Positions 1 to 7,094 of a DNA stretch of 10,395 nt are shown piece after piece. How positions within the stretch are numbered: position 1 is the stretch's first letter; every line of letters begins with the position of its first letter. The DNA comes from Campylobacterales bacterium (GTDB taxonomy: Bacteria; Campylobacterota; Campylobacteria; Campylobacterales; JALSKU01). The notes beneath the pieces are model-generated. The model searched no databases. It saw only the letters and a program-made list of their open reading frames with translations, and was not told the origin of the DNA. Location: the NCBI GenBank assembly GCA_027023175.1, contig JALVWW010000176.1, positions 1 through 10,395 of the forward strand. The letters run 5' to 3'. The position numbers and the translations under genes were made by a program.

Positions 1-1
1 C

Positions 2-496
2 GCCAAAGCAAGAGGAGCTAGAATTTATGCTGAACTTGTAGGTTTTGGAGAGAGTGGTGATGCCAACCATATTACAACTCCCGCTCCTGAAGGCGAGGGT
101 GCCGCAAGAGCTATGAAAGCAGCTCTTGAGATGGCAGGTCATCCAAAAGTTGACTATATAAATGCTCACGGTACCAGTACAAAATATAATGACTGGTATG
201 AAACAATGGCTATCAAGAGTGTTTTTAAAGATGATGTTCCGTTGGTCAGTTCTACCAAAGGTCAGATAGGACACTGTTTGGGAGCGGCGGGTGCAACAGA
301 AGCTGTTATCTCTTTGATGGCTATGAGGGATGGCATAATACCTCCAACAATAAATTATGATACTCCGGATCCTGACTGTGACCTTGACTATGTTCCAAAT
401 AATGCTAGAGAATATGATCTAAAAGTGGTAATGAGTAACTCATTTGGTTTTGGCGGAACCAACGGGGTTTTAATTTTTAAAAATTATGAAGAGTAG
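2..496 (+). CDS. fabF: 3-oxoacyl-[acyl-carrier-protein] synthase II, C-terminal part
   Basis: This is the C-terminal 164 residues of beta-ketoacyl-ACP synthase II. The cytoplasmic enzyme condenses malonyl-ACP with a growing acyl-ACP in fatty-acid elongation. The frame is open from base 2, so the 5' end and the nucleophilic cysteine lie outside the window; the ATG at 113 is internal. Visible family motifs are NAHGTST with the first catalytic histidine, STKGQIGH with the conserved lysine and second histidine followed by CLGAAGA, and the C-terminal glycine loop [10 protein letters not shown]. Together these give the Cys-His-His thiolase-fold pattern of FabF/FabB; the FabF assignment over FabB rests on the neighbourhood, since acpP-fabF-accA order is known in Campylobacter. 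It ends TAG at 494-496, three bases before accA, so the two genes are very likely co-transcribed and translationally coupled. Everything seen looks intact. Confidence 0.95.
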   Translation, partial: AKARGARIYAELVGFGESGDANHITTPAPEGEGAARAMKAALEMAGHPKVDYINAHGTSTKYNDWYETMAIKSVFKDDVPLVSSTKGQIGHCLGAAGATEAVISLMAMRDGIIPPTINYDTPDPDCDLDYVPNNAREYDLKVVMSNSFGFGGTNGVLIFKNYEE

Positions 497-499
497 AGA

Positions 500-1444
500 G
501 TGGCAACTTACTTAGATTTTGAAAGCAAAATAAAACAACTTGATGATGATATAACAAGTGCAAAGATAAAAAATGATACCGAAGCGGTTAAAATTCTTCA
601 AAAAGAGTTGGAGAAAGAGGTTTCAAAAACATACAAAAATCTAAGTGATTATCAAAAACTGCAGCTTGCAAGGCATCCGGATCGTCCTTATGCACTTGAT
701 TATGTCAGGGCTCTTTTAAAAGATTATTATGAAATTCACGGAGATAGGGCTTTTAGAGATGATCCTGCTATAGTTTGTTTTGTAGGATTTATAGGAGATG
801 AAAAAGTTGTAGTAATTGGTGAGCAAAAAGGAAGAGGAACAAGATATAAACTCAAAAGAAACTTTGGTATGCCAAACCCTGAAGGCTATAGGAAAGCTTT
901 AAGAGTAGCCAAAATGGCAGAGAAGTTTAAACTTCCCATACTTTTTTTGGTCGATACTCCAGGTGCATTTCCAGGAATTGGAGCTGAAGAGAGAGGACAG
1001 AGCGAAGCAATTGCCAGAAACCTTTTGGAGCTTAGCAGGCTAAATACACCTTCTATCTCTGTTGTTATAGGAGAAGGAGGAAGTGGCGGTGCTTTGGCAG
1101 TCGGTGTTGCCGATAGACTTGCTATGATGAGATATTCTGTATTTTCAGTTATTTCTCCTGAGGGGTGTGCTGCGATTCTTTGGAATGATCCATCAAAACA
1201 GGAACAAGCTACAAAAGCCATGAAAATAACTGCGGAAGATTTGAAAGAGTTGGATTTGATAGATGATATCATAGATGAGCCTATCATGGGGGCACATAGA
1301 GACAAATCTGCTGCAGCCGAAGCTTTGGGCAACTATTTTTTAAATGAAATTAAAAAGCTGAAGTCTTTAAGCGATGAAGAGAGAATGAAACTAAGATATG
1401 AAAGATTGACCAAAGTCGGCTCTTATAACGAAAATAAAAAGTAG
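500..1444 (+). CDS. accA: Acetyl-CoA carboxylase carboxyltransferase subunit alpha
   Basis: AccA pairs with AccD as the carboxyltransferase that moves CO2 from biotinyl-AccB to acetyl-CoA, giving malonyl-CoA for fatty-acid synthesis in the cytoplasm. The 314 residues match the usual bacterial length (E. coli about 319). The N-terminal third is a charged helical region (about 1-60). The crotonase-like core then shows the [20 protein letters not shown] stretch (153-172), the glycine-rich oxyanion-hole loop [10 protein letters not shown] (191-200) and [10 protein letters not shown] (219-228), all close to the E. coli protein. The start is GTG at 500, chosen because the protein begins at the expected family position and GAAGAG (488-493), inside the end of fabF, gives a ribosome-binding site six bases upstream. 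The stop TAG lies inside the terminator palindrome. No accD is in the window, as is usual in this phylum, where the genes are scattered. Confidence 0.96.
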   Translation: MATYLDFESKIKQLDDDITSAKIKNDTEAVKILQKELEKEVSKTYKNLSDYQKLQLARHPDRPYALDYVRALLKDYYEIHGDRAFRDDPAIVCFVGFIGDEKVVVIGEQKGRGTRYKLKRNFGMPNPEGYRKALRVAKMAEKFKLPILFLVDTPGAFPGIGAEERGQSEAIARNLLELSRLNTPSISVVIGEGGSGGALAVGVADRLAMMRYSVFSVISPEGCAAILWNDPSKQEQATKAMKITAEDLKELDLIDDIIDEPIMGAHRDKSAAAEALGNYFLNEIKKLKSLSDEERMKLRYERLTKVGSYNENKK

Positions 1445-1466
1445 CAGTTTATAAACTGCTACTTTT
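1437..1466. terminator. Bidirectional intrinsic terminator, perfect 30-bp palindrome
   Basis: The sequence is a perfect 30-bp palindrome with arms AAAAGTAGCAGTTTA and TAAACTGCTACTTTT. Read on either strand it forms a hairpin with a GTAGCAG/CTGCTAC core, preceded by an A-tract and ending in TTTT, which is the shape of a rho-independent terminator. It lies between the convergent accA and alcohol dehydrogenase genes, which are only 29 bp apart. The last codon region and TAG stop of accA (1442-1444) are inside the left arm. It is inferred to terminate both transcripts. Confidence 0.85.
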
Positions 1467-1473
1467 AAAACTC

Positions 1474-2643
1474 CTACAATATATCAAAATCTCCAAAATA
1501 TGCAGCTTTAAACAGTTTTGTAAAACTTTCCGGTGTCATTTTAAGCGCATTTGTACCGGTAGATGGGTCTAAAAAGGCAATTTCACCTATCTTTTTTTCA
1601 TTTTTAAAAGGAATATCAGCCTCTTTTAAACTGTTTGGAATCTCCAAATCTTTTCTCAAATCAAGGATAAATTTTATAAGTGTTTCTACTGATGGTCCGG
1701 GTAAGTCGATATATTTACATATCTTTGCTGCTTTTTCACCTATGGTACTTCTGTTTTGATAGATGGCATAAGGAAGTATGATGGAGTTGGCCAGACCGTG
1801 AGGCATATTGTAAAGTCCTCCCAAAGTATGAGCAAGAGAGTGTACTGAGCCCAAACCTTTTTGAAAAGCTGTTGCACCCATCATAGCGGCTGTCAGCATA
1901 TAAGCTCTTGCATCTTCATTATGAGGCTCATTGTATGCAGTTTTTAGATTTTCTTTTATGAGCCTTATGCTTTCTAATGCAATACCATCTGCCATAGGAT
2001 GGTAAAGCGGTGAAAAATATGCTTCGAGTGAATGAACCAAAGCATCAATACCGGTCCATGCTGTTATATGTCTTGGAAGATTATAGGTAAGATTTGGATC
2101 TAGTATAACTATAGCCGGTAACATTGCAGGATGAAATATAATCTTTTTGGCATGGGTTTCACTGTCAGTTATAACCGTAGCTCTTCCTACTTCCGAGCCT
2201 GTTCCTGCAGTTGTGGGGATGGCAATGGATTTGACAATATTTGAAGTATCAGCTTTTTTCCAATTGTCTCCTATATCTTCAAACTCCCAAATATCAAGCC
2301 TCTGAGATGACATAAAAGCTATAGTTTTTCCCGCATCCAAAGCTGAGCCCCCGCCAAAAGCAATAACACCGTCATTACCATTTTTTTTGAAAGCTTCTAC
2401 ACCGGCTTTTACATTTTGGGCTGTCGGATTTGGCTGAACATCACTGAAAACAGAATATTTTATCCCGGCATCTTTTAGCGGTATTATCAAATCATCCATG
2501 ATAGGAAGCTTTGATAGTGCCTCATCTGTTACTATTAAAGGTGAGTTAATGCCGAGACTTTTGCACGCATTTACTATATCTTTTACTCTTTTATGTCCAA
2601 ACCATACAGTGGTTGGATAGTTCCAATTCATATCAGGCAGCAT
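1474..2643 (-). CDS. Iron-containing (group III) alcohol dehydrogenase
   Basis: This is a 389-residue NAD(P)-dependent alcohol dehydrogenase of the Fe-ADH family (FucO, 1,3-propanediol dehydrogenase and relatives), interconverting a small alcohol and its aldehyde in the cytoplasm. The N-terminal nucleotide-binding half carries GGGSALDAGK (97-106) and TTAGTGSEVGRATVIT (144-159). The metal site is complete by spacing: D200 and H204 in GIDALVHSLEAY, H268 in SVHSLAH, and H282 in MPHG, matching D196/H200/H263/H277 of FucO. The start is supported by AAGGAT seven bases upstream of the ATG. It is the last gene of a three-gene operon behind a glutamine-synthetase-like ligase and an aldehyde dehydrogenase (13-bp gap). 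This suggests it oxidises an alcohol group that the dehydrogenase then takes to the acid, or reduces a surplus aldehyde. The true substrate cannot be read from the sequence, so no gene symbol is given. Confidence 0.92.
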   Translation of the reverse strand: MLPDMNWNYPTTVWFGHKRVKDIVNACKSLGINSPLIVTDEALSKLPIMDDLIIPLKDAGIKYSVFSDVQPNPTAQNVKAGVEAFKKNGNDGVIAFGGGSALDAGKTIAFMSSQRLDIWEFEDIGDNWKKADTSNIVKSIAIPTTAGTGSEVGRATVITDSETHAKKIIFHPAMLPAIVILDPNLTYNLPRHITAWTGIDALVHSLEAYFSPLYHPMADGIALESIRLIKENLKTAYNEPHNEDARAYMLTAAMMGATAFQKGLGSVHSLAHTLGGLYNMPHGLANSIILPYAIYQNRSTIGEKAAKICKYIDLPGPSVETLIKFILDLRKDLEIPNSLKEADIPFKNEKKIGEIAFLDPSTGTNALKMTPESFTKLFKAAYFGDFDIL

Positions 2644-2656
2644 TTTTTATCCTTGT

Positions 2657-4042
2657 TTATATTTCTTTAAAATGTAGAGATTTTATTCTTGTTACATGAT
2701 CATATCCATATCTTGAGAGAGTCACACCTCTTCCGGTATTTTTGACTCCCGTCCAAGCCAGTGCCGGGTCAAGATAATCACACCTATTCATATAAACGGT
2801 ACCAGTTTCAATCAAAGGTGCCAAATCATATGCTTTTTGTATATCTTTTGTCCAAAGTGAAGCTGTAAGTCCTAAGTCACTATCGTTCATAAGGTTTAAT
2901 GCTTCTTTATCATCTTTTACCTTCATAATACCGACAACCGGTCCAAAACTCTCCTCTTTCATAACACTCATCGAGTGGTCAACATCAACTAAAACAGTAG
3001 GTCCTAGATATGGAGTATTCTCTTTTGAGTTGGCAAACATACTCTCATCCACCAAAGCTTTTGCACCTTTATTTAAAGCTTCTTTGATTTGATCTCTTAC
3101 AAATGTGGCAGCTTCAGTTTTTACCATTGGTCCTATGGTAGTAGTTTTATCCAAAGGATTTCCAAGTTTATACTCTTTTGTGATTTTAACAAACTCATCT
3201 ATAAAATTATCATACACATTCTCATGCACATAAATTCTCTCAATTCCGCAGCATGATTGACCTGAATTAAAAAAAGATCCATCTACAAGGTTTTCCGCAC
3301 TATATTTTATATCAGCATCTTTCATTACATAAGCGGGATCTTTTCCGCCAAGCTCCAACCCGCAAGGTATAAATTTATTTAAGATAGCCTTTTGCACTTC
3401 AAGTCCACCTTTAACTGAACCGGTAAAGTAAACTCCGTCAACTCTACTATCAGCCATAAATTCTGAAGCGTCTTTGTGTGTTAGATAAAGATGAGAAAAT
3501 ACTCCTTTTGGAAGACCTGCTTCATCAAAAGCTTCCTGGTATCTTTTTGCCACCAAAGGAGTTTGGGTAGAGTGTCTTAAGATGACAGAGTTTCCAGCCA
3601 TAAGTGCAGGAACAATGACATTGACTGAGGTTAAAAACGGATAATTCCAAGGACTTAAAACCGCTACTACTCCCAATGGTTCTTTTACTATAGATCTTTC
3701 AAATCCTTTTTTAGGCTCAGGATTATATGTAGATAAAGCATCTTGAGCTATTTGTATCATATAATTTGCTCTCTCTTTAAAACCTCTAACTTCAAGTGTG
3801 CCGTAAGATATGGGCCTTCCCATTTGAAAAGCCAACTCTTTTGCTATCTGCTCACTCTTTTTGCTGAGTATTTCGACAAATTTATTTAGTAGTACTATTT
3901 TTTCTTCAATGGGAACCTTTCTCCACTCTTTTTGAGCCTTTTTCGCAAGTTCTAAAGTAGTGTTTATATCATTTTTATCATGATACTCCATCTCCAAATA
4001 TACTGAGTTATCTACCGGTGTTATGGTTTTAAATGTTGACAT
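2657..4042 (-). CDS. NAD(P)-dependent aldehyde dehydrogenase family protein
   Basis: This is a 461-residue enzyme of the classical ALDH superfamily, oxidising an aldehyde to the carboxylate through a cysteine thiohemiacetal. Visible are SPWNYPF with the oxyanion asparagine N133, the Rossmann motif FTGSVKGG (206-213), the general base E230 in LELGGKDP, the catalytic C264 in NSGQSCCG, and EESFGPVVG (363-371). The length is slightly short for the family (about 475-500), but all core parts are present. The position that is usually a lysine in the cofactor-binding KPSE-type motif reads LRHSTQTP here (R156), which may affect cofactor preference. The RHS-Q-TP and SGQSCCGIER signatures resemble the ALDHs I recall next to glutamine-synthetase-like genes in other proteobacteria. 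The start has AGGAG six bases upstream. It lies 13 bp after the ligase gene and 13 bp before the Fe-ADH. The substrate is unknown; a gamma-glutamyl-amino aldehyde is the contextual guess. Confidence 0.9.
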   Translation of the reverse strand: MSTFKTITPVDNSVYLEMEYHDKNDINTTLELAKKAQKEWRKVPIEEKIVLLNKFVEILSKKSEQIAKELAFQMGRPISYGTLEVRGFKERANYMIQIAQDALSTYNPEPKKGFERSIVKEPLGVVAVLSPWNYPFLTSVNVIVPALMAGNSVILRHSTQTPLVAKRYQEAFDEAGLPKGVFSHLYLTHKDASEFMADSRVDGVYFTGSVKGGLEVQKAILNKFIPCGLELGGKDPAYVMKDADIKYSAENLVDGSFFNSGQSCCGIERIYVHENVYDNFIDEFVKITKEYKLGNPLDKTTTIGPMVKTEAATFVRDQIKEALNKGAKALVDESMFANSKENTPYLGPTVLVDVDHSMSVMKEESFGPVVGIMKVKDDKEALNLMNDSDLGLTASLWTKDIQKAYDLAPLIETGTVYMNRCDYLDPALAWTGVKNTGRGVTLSRYGYDHVTRIKSLHFKEI

Positions 4043-4055
4043 GCTTTCTCCTGTA

Positions 4056-5420
4056 TTATATTATTTCAAAATATCTTTTAAGTTGCCAATCAGTTATGGC
4101 TTTTTTTTGTTCATTCTCTTCCCATTCCCTACTCATTGCATAATGCTCTACAAAAGTTTTGCCAAATATCTCTTTTGCTACGGTTGAGCTTTTTAGTCTT
4201 TGAGCAGCATCAAAAAGAGTTCTCGGAAATTGAAACTTTTTAGGTAGAGTTGCTTCATAGGCATTGCCTGTGATGGGTTTTGTAGGCTCTATTTTATGTT
4301 CTATCCCCCACAGTCCGCTTCCAACTGCCGCACTTAGTGCTATATAAGGATTGATATCTGCTGCTGTTACACGATACTCTACTCTTTGGGATTTTGTACT
4401 TCCTGGGATTGCTCTAATGGCACAAGTTCTATTGTCAATTCCCCATGTAGCTTGAGTAGGTGCCCAAAATCCCGGAATTAGCCTTGTGTAAGAGTTACAA
4501 GTAGGAGCAATCATGCTAAGAAACTCTGGCATCAATAGTTGTTGACCTCCTATAAACCATCTCATCATATCACTTATATTGTGTTTATTATTGCTATCAT
4601 AAAAAATCGCATTGCCATCTTTATCTTTGGCAGATATATGTAAATGACCTGATTGTCCGGGATATTCATTTGACCACTTTGCCATAAAAGTAGCACTTAA
4701 CCCTCTTTTTTGGGCAAATATTTTAGTAAATGTTTTAAAAAGTTCAGCTTTATCCGCAGCTTTTAAAAGTTCATCGTGGGTTAAAGCACTTTCTATTACT
4801 CCGGGACCGGTTTCAGTATGAATACCTTCAAGCTCCATATCCATATCTCTACAAAGTGATAGTAACTCTTGATAAAAATCACTATGTACACTATTTCTAA
4901 GCATCGAGTATCCAAACATATCCGGAGTAAAAGGCTTTAGGTTGTTGTAATTTTTCTCCCTTAAAGAGTGCATTGTTTCATCAAAAAGAAAAAATTCAAA
5001 CTCTGCTGCCGCATTAAAATAAATACCAAGAGATTTTCCATATTCCATCACTCTTTTTAGAAGTGATCTTGGACAGACATCTTTATGTGGAGAATTTTTT
5101 TCAAAATCCATCAAGAAAAGAAGTGTGTTGTCTTCAAGAGGTAACTCTCTAGCGCTTTTTATATCTATAGTTGCCAAAGCATCAGGATATGCCGTATGCC
5201 AACCTGTAACTTTGGAGTTGTCATAGAGTTCATCGTTACTGTCCCATCCAAAAATTACATCACAAAAGCCTATACCGTTTTCAAGGGCAGAGAAAAACTT
5301 GGTTTTGCTTATATATTTTCCTCGCAAAACTCCATCAATATCGGTTGCTGCAACTTTTATCTCTTGTATATTTTTTTTATTTATATAATTTATTACATCA
5401 TCTTTACTTTTAAACTCCAT
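4056..5420 (-). CDS. Glutamine synthetase family protein, gamma-glutamylamide synthetase-like
   Basis: This 454-residue ligase has the glutamine synthetase fold and would join glutamate, through a gamma-glutamyl phosphate, to ammonia or more likely an organic amine. Metal and substrate residues can be followed: E140 and E142 in AAAEFEFFLF, E203 and E210 in HTETGPGVIE, H259 in the SGHLH replacement of the usual GSGMH loop, R313 in SYTRLIPG, and E348/R350 in RVEYRV. The stretch from NSYTRLIPG to NPYIALSA follows E. coli PuuA (gamma-glutamylputrescine synthetase), including the PTQA-WG--NRT pattern, more closely than the true glutamine synthetase GlnA. There is no adenylylation-site tyrosine motif that I recognise. 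The N-terminal segment FGWDSNDELYDN and GWHTAYPD (57-79) marks a distinct subgroup. AAGGAG sits four bases before the ATG. As first gene of an operon with an ALDH and an Fe-ADH, it probably makes a gamma-glutamyl-amine or -amino alcohol. Ordinary ammonia assimilation is less likely but not excluded. Confidence 0.88.
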   Translation of the reverse strand: MEFKSKDDVINYINKKNIQEIKVAATDIDGVLRGKYISKTKFFSALENGIGFCDVIFGWDSNDELYDNSKVTGWHTAYPDALATIDIKSARELPLEDNTLLFLMDFEKNSPHKDVCPRSLLKRVMEYGKSLGIYFNAAAEFEFFLFDETMHSLREKNYNNLKPFTPDMFGYSMLRNSVHSDFYQELLSLCRDMDMELEGIHTETGPGVIESALTHDELLKAADKAELFKTFTKIFAQKRGLSATFMAKWSNEYPGQSGHLHISAKDKDGNAIFYDSNNKHNISDMMRWFIGGQQLLMPEFLSMIAPTCNSYTRLIPGFWAPTQATWGIDNRTCAIRAIPGSTKSQRVEYRVTAADINPYIALSAAVGSGLWGIEHKIEPTKPITGNAYEATLPKKFQFPRTLFDAAQRLKSSTVAKEIFGKTFVEHYAMSREWEENEQKKAITDWQLKRYFEII

Positions 5421-5439
5421 AACACTCCTTTTGGCACGG

Positions 5440-5465
5440 TGATAAAATATGAAACTATTTTATCA
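5440..5465. promoter_or_regulatory. Inverted repeat in divergent control region, candidate operator
   Basis: Two perfect 10-bp arms, TGATAAAATA and TATTTTATCA, are separated by six bases. The element sits 20 bp upstream of the ligase start and about 45 bp before the divergent gene. On the minus strand one arm contains TAAAAT (5462-5457), a plausible -10 box for the ligase operon, with an expected start near 5450. A regulator bound here would cover that promoter, so an operator is the natural reading; a 5' leader hairpin is the alternative. The arms are AT-rich, so chance is a real possibility. Confidence 0.45.
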
Positions 5466-5496
5466 TTTTTTATAGATAGTTTTCCTGAAAATATGA

Positions 5497-5502
5497 TATA
5501 AT
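5497..5502 (+). promoter_or_regulatory. Candidate sigma-70 -10 box TATAAT, possibly for a leaderless mRNA
   Basis: GATATAAT is a full consensus -10 element of the kind that dominates Campylobacterota promoters, which often lack a -35 box. It ends only seven bases before the ATG at 5510, so transcription would begin at or within a base or two of the start codon. No Shine-Dalgarno sequence is visible upstream of that ATG, and the next in-frame ATG is about 94 codons downstream. A leaderless transcript is therefore the simplest reading. Confidence 0.5.
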
Positions 5503-5509
5503 TTTAATT

Positions 5510-6067
5510 ATGAGAGTTGAAGGCATAAATACTACATATAATTATACAAAGATTTCAAAAGAACAAGACAATAAAAATATAAATAACAATAGCAATGTTT
5601 TAAGCAATGATGCTAATAAAAAAACTAACAATAATCCAAATGAATTAACCGAAGCTCAAAAAGAGCAAGTTGTAAAGCTGCGGCAAAGAGATACTCATGT
5701 TAGAGCTCATGAAGCTGCACATTTAGCCGCAGGTGGTTCAGTGGTAAGTGGTGGAGCGAGTTATACATATCAAAAAGGACCTGATGGTAAAATGTATGCC
5801 ATTGGAGGTGAAGTGCCTATACATGTTACAAAAGGTAGCAATCCAAAAGAGACTCTCTCTATTGCTAGACAACTAAGAGCAGCAGCTTTAGCTCCAAGTG
5901 ATCCTAGTCCTCAAGATCTTAAAGTAGCTGCAAGTGCTAATATGATGGAAGCTAAAGCTATACAAGAGATCAATCAAGAACAGCTAAAGGCCATGAAAAA
6001 CAAATATAGCTCTAATACCGATGTCAATAACAATAATTCAAAAGATGGATTGGATGTATTAGGATAG
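5510..6067 (+). CDS. Putative metalloprotease, CJM1_0395 / SprA-related family
   Basis: This is a 185-residue protein with a compact conserved core between low-complexity tails. The core (about 60-150) holds RAHEAAHLAAGG (65-76), where H67-E68-x-x-H71 is a zincin-type HExxH motif, followed by a glycine-rich stretch, GGEVPI with E101, and a helical SIARQLRAAALAPSDPSPQDLKVAASA region. This matches my memory of the small family called 'putative metalloprotease CJM1_0395' in Campylobacter and related to SprA-like proteins; protease activity is not established as far as I know. The N terminus (20-45) and C terminus (170-177) are asparagine-rich. No signal peptide or membrane segment is visible, so it is predicted to be cytoplasmic unless exported another way. 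It stands alone, divergent from the ligase operon and convergent with petC. The start has no ribosome-binding site and may be leaderless. Confidence 0.8.
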   Translation: MRVEGINTTYNYTKISKEQDNKNINNNSNVLSNDANKKTNNNPNELTEAQKEQVVKLRQRDTHVRAHEAAHLAAGGSVVSGGASYTYQKGPDGKMYAIGGEVPIHVTKGSNPKETLSIARQLRAAALAPSDPSPQDLKVAASANMMEAKAIQEINQEQLKAMKNKYSSNTDVNNNNSKDGLDVLG

Positions 6068-6143
6068 AGGATTTAGAGCAAGTTTAAAAAAAGAGGGAGG
6101 AGTCAAGAGGTTTCTTTGCCCCCCTTTACTCCTATCCTCCTTT

Positions 6144-6174
6144 ACACCTAAAAAGCCAAAAGGCTTTTTAGTGT
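6144..6174. terminator. Bidirectional intrinsic terminator between convergent genes
   Basis: A hairpin with perfect 10-bp arms CTAAAAAGCC and GGCTTTTTAG (6148-6157 and 6162-6171) and an AAAA loop forms here. It extends to ACAC/GTGT with one bulged C. On the plus strand the T-run follows the GCC/GGC core after the metalloprotease gene; on the minus strand the same holds after petC, whose TAA stop (6170-6168) is in the stem. It is inferred to end both transcripts. Confidence 0.75.
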
Positions 6175-7094
6175 ACTTCTCTCCAGAGTTTAGATTTCCA
6201 TAGATATGCAAATAGAGTAAAGATGATCAAGTATCCAATAACCTTAGGAATAAGTGATTCTCTTTCAGCTTTTTTGCTATCTCCTACACTCTCAAGATAA
6301 CTTATAACTTTTTCAGTACTCTCTTTTGTAAGACCTACTCTAGGCATAGAGGTATTTTTAAGTAATTTTTGAGGGTCATCTATAAATGTCTCAAGGAACT
6401 CTTTGCTTCTAGCTCTTATCATAATAGAGAGATCAGGTGGAGTTGCAGCCATATATTTTTTCAAATGATCCAAATACTTAGATACTTTTAATTTATATGC
6501 AAGTTTGTCAGTTTCACCTTTAAACTTAGGCTCATCACCAAGTTGGCTCCATTTGTCATACTTAACACTATGACATCTACCGCAGGCAGCTACAAATGTC
6601 TCTTTATCGCTAAGCTCTTTTGGGGCTATTGATTTTAAGTAAGCAACTATATCTGAAACCTCTTTGTTTTTATCTCCGCCTACACCAAAAAATTGTGGCA
6701 TAGGAAAAGGTTTTTTTGCATTATATTTCATAGCTGTCAACATAGCATGAGCAGGGTTCAGTATGAAGTTTTTAAGATATTTTTCATCATATATCAAACC
6801 TGCATCACTAAGATCAGGAGGTGCTACACCAAATGATGCCGCTGCAGCATCTGCTGGCATAGGAGCAGGCATTTTAGCAGCTTTTATTCCGTGGCATCCT
6901 GTACATCCAGCATTTACTATAAGTTGCTTACCTTTTGCAGGATCTCCTTTGTAATTTATAGCCTTTAAATCGCTAAATTTAAAATCAGCAGGTGCTACTT
7001 CTTTTTCCATCTTGGAGCGAGCATAAGGCTCAACTCCCCAATATAGTAGTAGTGTAAAAAATACCAATATTCCAAGAATTTTTAACTCTCTCAT
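6168..7094 (-). CDS. petC: Ubiquinol/menaquinol:cytochrome c oxidoreductase, diheme cytochrome c subunit
   Basis: This is the cytochrome c subunit of the bc1-type complex, taking electrons from the Rieske centre and passing them to a periplasmic acceptor. The 308 residues contain two c-heme sites, C64-TG-C67-H68 and C171-GR-C174-H175, each followed by a candidate axial methionine (M132 in PFPMPQF, M250 in TSMPRV). The protein is thus two fused cytochrome c domains rather than the monoheme cytochrome c1 of mitochondria, as known for Campylobacterota. An N-terminal hydrophobic helix (about 6-24) serves as an uncleaved anchor or signal, and a second helix (about 284-299) ends in a basic tail, so both ends are probably membrane-bound with the hemes in the periplasm. 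An Ala/Pro-rich insert (about 72-89) follows the first heme. The ATG overlaps the petB stop by four bases (ATGA), indicating translational coupling. It is the last gene of petABC. Confidence 0.93.
   Translation of the reverse strand: MRELKILGILVFFTLLLYWGVEPYARSKMEKEVAPADFKFSDLKAINYKGDPAKGKQLIVNAGCTGCHGIKAAKMPAPMPADAAAASFGVAPPDLSDAGLIYDEKYLKNFILNPAHAMLTAMKYNAKKPFPMPQFFGVGGDKNKEVSDIVAYLKSIAPKELSDKETFVAACGRCHSVKYDKWSQLGDEPKFKGETDKLAYKLKVSKYLDHLKKYMAATPPDLSIMIRARSKEFLETFIDDPQKLLKNTSMPRVGLTKESTEKVISYLESVGDSKKAERESLIPKVIGYLIIFTLFAYLWKSKLWREVH

Noticed and set aside
886..1332. Open frame on the minus strand opposite accA
   Set aside because: It is the antisense shadow of a strongly conserved accA, with no family resemblance and no ribosome-binding site of its own.
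5196..5501. Open frame on the plus strand over the start of the ligase gene
   Set aside because: It covers the conserved N terminus of the ligase and then runs through the promoter region; the translation is low-complexity and hydrophobic by AT content.
6092..6139. Purine-rich stretch facing a pyrimidine-rich stretch, with AGGAGT (6098-6103) able to pair with ACTCCT (6128-6133)
   Set aside because: The pairing is short, has an internal loop and a 24-base loop, and the much better hairpin at 6144-6174 explains termination. The GGGAGGAG resembles a ribosome site but no start codon follows at the right distance.
6763..6954. Small plus-strand frame opposite petC
   Set aside because: It arises from the Ala/Pro-rich insert of petC read in reverse; no independent support.
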